Source: Bog-756 sp963806455
GTDB taxonomy: Bacteria; Actinomycetota; Acidimicrobiia; Acidimicrobiales; RAAP-2
Length of the DNA stretch: 64,000 nucleotides
NCBI GenBank assembly: GCA_963806455.1
Contig: CAWDXZ010000004.1
Span: 226,684-290,683 of the forward strand
Direction: 5' to 3'
This document shows positions 60,282-64,000 of the stretch, one piece after another. Position numbers and translations under genes: made by a program. Numbering within the stretch: the first letter of the stretch is position 1; every line of letters starts with the position of its first letter. The notes beneath the pieces are model-generated. The model saw nothing but the letters and a program-made list of their open reading frames with translations, did no database searches and was not told the DNA's origin.

Positions 60282-61358
60282 TCAGGCGAGGCTGTCGACC
60301 CCGTCCTCGATGGACTCCGGTTCGGTGGCCAGCTTGGCGAAGACCATCAACCCCTGACTTGTCGACCGGGTCGAGAGCACGGTGACGCCCACGGCACCCC
60401 GGTCCACCAGGTGGGTGGCATCGTTGACGACCACCATGTCACCGTCGGGGAGGTACCCGACTGCCTGCCGGGGCTGGCGCCCCTCCTTGACCAGGTCGAC
60501 ACTCAACCGCTCCCCCGGCAGATGGTCGGGATTGAGCCGGCTGGCCACCTCCCTCAGGTCGACGACGGCGAGTTCCCATCGGACCGCTTCGTCGACGACC
60601 TTGGAGGAACAGGTTGCTATGCGCAGGCCCACCCGGCGGGCCACCGTGAGCAGCTTGATGGTGGGGTCGTCGACCTCGGGGACCTCGTCCCGTGCCACGT
60701 GGACGGGCACGCCCATCTCGCGCAACGCCTCCACCGACTCGAGCCCTCGACGTGCCCGGCGCGAGCTGACCGGGTCGGGGGCCTCGGCCACGGCCTGGAC
60801 GTGATCGACGACGAATTGGGGAATGACCAAGCCCCCCGGGAGAAGCCCGCCTCGCCCCAGTTCCAGCAGGAACCGGTTCATCAGTGCCGAACCGTCCACC
60901 AACAACGCGTGGCCCTGGGGCGGGCTCGGGTGGGGGGCGAGGATTCTGGACAGTCCAGCAGCGGCCACGATCTGGCGACCCTTGACGGCGCCGAGCCGCC
61001 AGCCGGCCGTCGCCAGTATCCACGACGTGAAGGCGGTGACGAGAAGTGCGAAGCTCGACCGGAAGATGACCATGAAGGGCAAGCCCACGACCAGTCCGAG
61101 CAACATGCCGGTGGTCGAGATGATCGATGCCGCGAACACCTCGCCTGGTGGTGTGTTGCGGAACAGGAAGACCGCTCGCTGGAGCCCCTTGTCGAGAAGG
61201 CGGCCACCGGCCCCACCGAGCACGTAGCTCACCGACGCGCCCAGGAGGAGGCCGATCACCGGGGCATGGGGGCTGGTGCTCACGTTCCGGCCGATCTCGA
61301 ACCCGGCCGCGGAGCCGGCCAGCACGAAGAGCAGGCGGAATCCCTCGACGAAGATCAC
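60282..61358 (-). CDS. PIN/TRAM-domain membrane protein, YacL-like
   Basis: A 358-residue protein with four N-terminal helices (LLFVLAGSAAGFEI, PVIGLLLGASVSYVLGGAG, VFAASIISTTGMLLGLVVGL, SSFALLVTAFTSWILATAG), a PIN nuclease domain (HALLVDGSALMNRFLLELGR, GGLVIPQFVVDHVQAVAEA) and a C-terminal TRAM-like domain (QAVGYLPDGDMVVVNDATHL). The family resembles B. subtilis YacL, a presumed membrane ribonuclease. The first metal Asp is kept (VDGSA), but the usual DTSxxIDGR is altered. The start is GTG 61358. Convergent with pntB. Confidence 0.83.
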   Translation of the reverse strand: MIFVEGFRLLFVLAGSAAGFEIGRNVSTSPHAPVIGLLLGASVSYVLGGAGGRLLDKGLQRAVFLFRNTPPGEVFAASIISTTGMLLGLVVGLPFMVIFRSSFALLVTAFTSWILATAGWRLGAVKGRQIVAAAGLSRILAPHPSPPQGHALLVDGSALMNRFLLELGRGGLLPGGLVIPQFVVDHVQAVAEAPDPVSSRRARRGLESVEALREMGVPVHVARDEVPEVDDPTIKLLTVARRVGLRIATCSSKVVDEAVRWELAVVDLREVASRLNPDHLPGERLSVDLVKEGRQPRQAVGYLPDGDMVVVNDATHLVDRGAVGVTVLSTRSTSQGLMVFAKLATEPESIEDGVDSLA

Positions 61359-61641
61359 GGGATCATCGGCTCGTGGTGTTCTGGATGGATGACGACTCCA
61401 TGGTGACCGATCTGTTGCACGGTGTGACAACGGCCGACGGCATAATTGTCGGAGTGCGCGGCTGGATCCTTTAGGAATGCCTCGGGGTGCCCGCCTTCGC
61501 CTGCCAGGCAAGGCCGCGTCCCGGATGAACGCCCTCGTGTATGGCTAAAAACGCGCCGAGGGTGCTAGCCTGACCACCTATCGGGCGGCGCGTCCCTCCA
61601 AGCCGGCCGGGTTCCCCCCGCCACCTCTCCGATCGAAACCA

Positions 61642-63855
61642 ATGAGATCCGAACCTCGTTCGACCCCTCACGATCCGCCCGATCCACGGCCTCCGGTCTT
61701 GCGCGCCGAACTGCCCGAGGCGGACGAGCGACCGCCGGGCGTCATCGCCAATGCCGGACGGGCCGGGTCGTCCGTCGAACTGCGGGCGACCGAGCTCGGC
61801 CTGATCGTGGCGCCGTCACCGCAATCGAGGTCGGGGGTGCCCTCGCTGCTTCCCTGGGCGGAGATGACCGGAGTCGGCGTCGACGGTGCCATCGACGGAC
61901 CGGGGCCCCTCCCGACCGCGGTGCTCGAGATCCGGATGCGCGAGGACGGATGGTTCGGTCACGACAGCCCGTTCCGGTTCGTGGCGCCGTCTTCGGAGCT
62001 CGGGCCCTTCCTGGGCTTGATCGCCGAGCGACGCGGGGCTCGAGCCCCGGAGGGGCCCGGACCACTTCGTCCAGCGGCCCTGTTCGGGGTGGTGTCCCGC
62101 TGGACGGCCCCCGTGCACCGCAGCCGGGACGATCCACGGCACGGCCTCGGCCGGCGACGGGTCGGGCCCCTCGTGGTCGGGCTGCTGGCGCTCGTCCTGC
62201 TGGCCGGCAGCACCAGCACGTCACTGGGCTCCTCGGCGAGTGGGGCACTTCTCCACCGACGTGCCCCGAACGACGGCGGTAATGCAGCCCAAGCCGGCAG
62301 CGTGCACCCGGCGGTCAACCTGCCCGTCGCCACCTCGGCACCGGCGCCGGCGCCTCCGTCCCTGGCCTCGACACCACCTCTCCAGCCGCACGAGATCTTC
62401 GGCTACGCCCCCTACTGGACGCTCCCGCAGTCGTCAGCGTTCGACGTCAAGGATCTCACCACGCTGGCGTACTTCAGTGTCGACGCCAACGCCGACGGCA
62501 CCCTCAACCAGAGCGGCTCAGGGTGGAACGGCTATGAGAGCCAGGACCTGGTCAACCTGGTCTCCCGGGCGCATGCCGCCGGCGCCCGAGTGGTGCTGAC
62601 GGTCACCTGTTTCAGCCAGAGCTCGCTCAATGCCATCACCGCCGACCCCAACGCGGCGGCGCGCCTGTCGTCGGCCCTGATCGCAGCGGTATCGGCCAAG
62701 AATCTCGACGGTGTCAACTTCGACTTCGAGGGGGAGGGGAGTGCCGACCGGCAGGGCCTCACCTCGCTGATCACCGCGGTGGCGAAGGCCCTGCACGCCG
62801 CCAACCCCCATTGGCAGGTGACCATGGCGACGTACGCCAGCGCCGCCGCCGACAGCGCCGGCTTCTATGACGTGGCCGCCCTGGCGCCGGCGCTGGACGG
62901 ATTCTTCGTCATGGCCTACGACATGAACGACCGCCAGGTACCGAGCGCCACGGCACCGCTGGTGGGCGGGGGCTTCAACGACACCGAGGCGCTGCAGCAA
63001 TTCACCGCGGTGGTACCGCCGCAGAAGGTGATCCTCGGGGTGCCGTACTACGGGTACGACTGGCCGACCACCGACGACACCCGGACGGCGCAGGCGACCG
63101 GGGGAGAGTCACCGCTCAGCGACGCCCAGATCGCTTCCTCGGGGCATCCGACCTACTGGGACCCGTCGACCCAGACGGCATGGACGGCATACCAGGTCGG
63201 GAACCAATGGCACGAGACCTTCTTCGACGATCCCACGTCGTTGGCTCTGAAGGCCCAATTGGCCGGGACCTTCCACATCGCCGGGCTGGGCATATGGGCG
63301 CTGGGCATGGATGGCAACAATCCGGCCATGCTGGCGGCCCTCCTCGGGAACGCGCCGGCGGTCAAGGACCTCCAGACCGGGCCGACCGCGTCGGCGGCGA
63401 CGCCGGCCGGTGCCGGGTTCACGTCGACCGGCATCTGGAACGGGGCGGGTGTCTCCTTGGCCCCGGTCCTGCCGCCGGCATCGTTCGGCGCGGTCCAGTA
63501 CCTGGGCACGCTGACGGGCTTCCAGACGACCGATCCGGCCCTGGCCTGCCTGGAGAGCGGGCCGCCCATCAACGTCTGGACGTTCGCGGCACTGCCGGGT
63601 GTCGACGTGGCGGTGGCGGACAGCAGCAGCTACTGCGCCGCGGCCATGTGGACCTTCCCGACGCCGCCGGGCCAGGCGGCCGGTCCGCCGGCGAGCTCCA
63701 CGACGACGCCATCGTCACCGACCACCTCGAGCAGTGCCCCGCCTCCAACCACCTCCACCACGACGACCACCACGACCACCACGACGATCCCGTCGAGCAC
63801 CACGACCACCACGACGGTCGGGGGGCACAGCGGGGCGCCGGGTACCACCGGCTGA
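61642..63855 (+). CDS. Membrane-anchored GH18-like glycosidase with Thr-rich tail
   Basis: A 737-residue protein. Residues 1-170 form a cytoplasmic, PH-like or unknown domain (VELRATELGLIVAPSP, LLPWAEMTGVGVDGA). A helix follows (GPLVVGLLALVLLAGSTST), then a linker and an extracellular GH18 domain from HEIFGYAPYWTLPQSSAF. The catalytic strand is LDGVNFDFEGEG near 354-364, and FFVMAYDMNDRQVP and GVPYYGYDW follow. It resembles the YaaH/SleL spore-lytic and chitinase group, so it may cut cell-wall glycans. The C-terminal 60 residues are nearly all Thr/Ser/Pro. ATG 61642. Confidence 0.83.
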   Translation: MRSEPRSTPHDPPDPRPPVLRAELPEADERPPGVIANAGRAGSSVELRATELGLIVAPSPQSRSGVPSLLPWAEMTGVGVDGAIDGPGPLPTAVLEIRMREDGWFGHDSPFRFVAPSSELGPFLGLIAERRGARAPEGPGPLRPAALFGVVSRWTAPVHRSRDDPRHGLGRRRVGPLVVGLLALVLLAGSTSTSLGSSASGALLHRRAPNDGGNAAQAGSVHPAVNLPVATSAPAPAPPSLASTPPLQPHEIFGYAPYWTLPQSSAFDVKDLTTLAYFSVDANADGTLNQSGSGWNGYESQDLVNLVSRAHAAGARVVLTVTCFSQSSLNAITADPNAAARLSSALIAAVSAKNLDGVNFDFEGEGSADRQGLTSLITAVAKALHAANPHWQVTMATYASAAADSAGFYDVAALAPALDGFFVMAYDMNDRQVPSATAPLVGGGFNDTEALQQFTAVVPPQKVILGVPYYGYDWPTTDDTRTAQATGGESPLSDAQIASSGHPTYWDPSTQTAWTAYQVGNQWHETFFDDPTSLALKAQLAGTFHIAGLGIWALGMDGNNPAMLAALLGNAPAVKDLQTGPTASAATPAGAGFTSTGIWNGAGVSLAPVLPPASFGAVQYLGTLTGFQTTDPALACLESGPPINVWTFAALPGVDVAVADSSSYCAAAMWTFPTPPGQAAGPPASSTTTPSSPTTSSSAPPPTTSTTTTTTTTTTIPSSTTTTTTVGGHSGAPGTTG

Positions 63856-63927
63856 GGCCATACGTCTACCCCACCTCCGAGCGCCCGCACCAGAGTGCTC
63901 TCGGTGGCCGACTAATCTGAGACGGCC

Positions 63928-64000
63928 GGGGGTGTAGCTCAGCTGGTAGAGCGCTACGTTCGCAATGTAGAGGCCGACGGTTCGAGTCCGTTCACCTCCA
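63928..64000 (+). tRNA. tRNA-Ala (anticodon CGC)
   Basis: A full cloverleaf: acceptor GGGGGTG/CACCTCC, D-arm GCTC-AGCTGGTA-GAGC, anticodon stem CTACG/TGTAG with loop TTCGCAA giving anticodon CGC, T-arm GACGG-TTCGAGT-CCGTT, and discriminator A at the window end. Whether CCA is encoded cannot be seen. It reads GCG codons, which are frequent in this genome. Confidence 0.95.

Noticed and set aside
60274..60286. CCTGATCGTCAGG inverted repeat between pntB and the PIN/TRAM gene
   Set aside because: It has 5-bp arms only and overlaps a stop codon; too weak for an operator or terminator call.

Overview
The window is about 64 kb of very GC-rich (roughly 70% or more), densely coding chromosome from an actinobacterium. 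The best fit is an Acidimicrobiia-type lineage (inference). Pointers are an actinobacterial bc1/aa3 respiratory chain (diheme QcrC, three-span Rieske protein, CtaF), F420-type LLM oxidoreductases, many acyl-CoA enzymes of mycobacterial FadE/IpdAB type, GTG/ATG starts with 4-nt stop/start overlaps, apparently leaderless promoters (TACNAT-like boxes 6-8 nt before the start), and secreted proteins built on GYWLVAxDGGxFxFGDA repeats. No phage, transposase, integrase or CRISPR array was seen.

Layout. 1-1682: heme genes hemE and ferrochelatase (truncated by the window edge). 1911-4184: HelD/HelR-like ATPase. 4316-8294: ctaE-qcrC-qcrA-qcrB. 8308-12843: ctaC-ctaD-ctaF on the opposite strand, with an F420-type oxidoreductase and a decayed PEP-mutase-family pseudogene between the two respiratory blocks. 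12935-18292: MBL hydrolase, TatA, membrane proteins, crotonase and a thiolase-like protein. 18430-25091: GH1 glycosidase, nitronate monooxygenase-like protein, DUF5522, 14-TM exporter and a two-gene ABC exporter. 25092-26707: two divergent TetR regulators, one strongly KstR-like. 26685-29439: cyclase-family hydrolase and a secreted CAP-domain/repeat protein.

29521-46408 is a catabolic region: aldehyde dehydrogenase, two amidohydrolases, MscS channel, an operon amidohydrolase-FadE(large)-FadE(small)-LLM oxidoreductase, SDR, DUF2332, a secreted CHAP/repeat protein, a second FadE pair and a divergent steroid-type thiolase. 46430-50876: a PAS-GGDEF-EAL protein and an orphan ketosynthase. 51175-55814: a block matching the mycobacterial steroid ring-C/D genes, in order echA20, ipdA, ipdB, ipdC, with a divergent SDR. 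55986-64000: a degenerate EAL protein, the three-gene proton-translocating transhydrogenase, a PIN/TRAM membrane protein, a membrane-anchored GH18-like protein and tRNA-Ala(CGC).

The main new signal is regulatory. A 15-bp near-palindrome (consensus CTGACRSNGCGTCAG) lies upstream of the second TetR gene, the aldehyde dehydrogenase, both amidohydrolase transcription units and the echA20/SDR divergent promoter. Together with the KstR-like regulator, the thiolase and the ipd genes, this suggests a local TetR-controlled regulon for degrading a steroid-like or other CoA-linked substrate. A second theme is short tandem duplication at gene junctions: 21 bp at ctaE/qcrC, five 18-bp units at echA20/ipdA, three 28-bp units at 42.8 kb, 22 bp at the DUF2332 start and 12 bp inside a FadE gene. 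Two of these create small reading frames.
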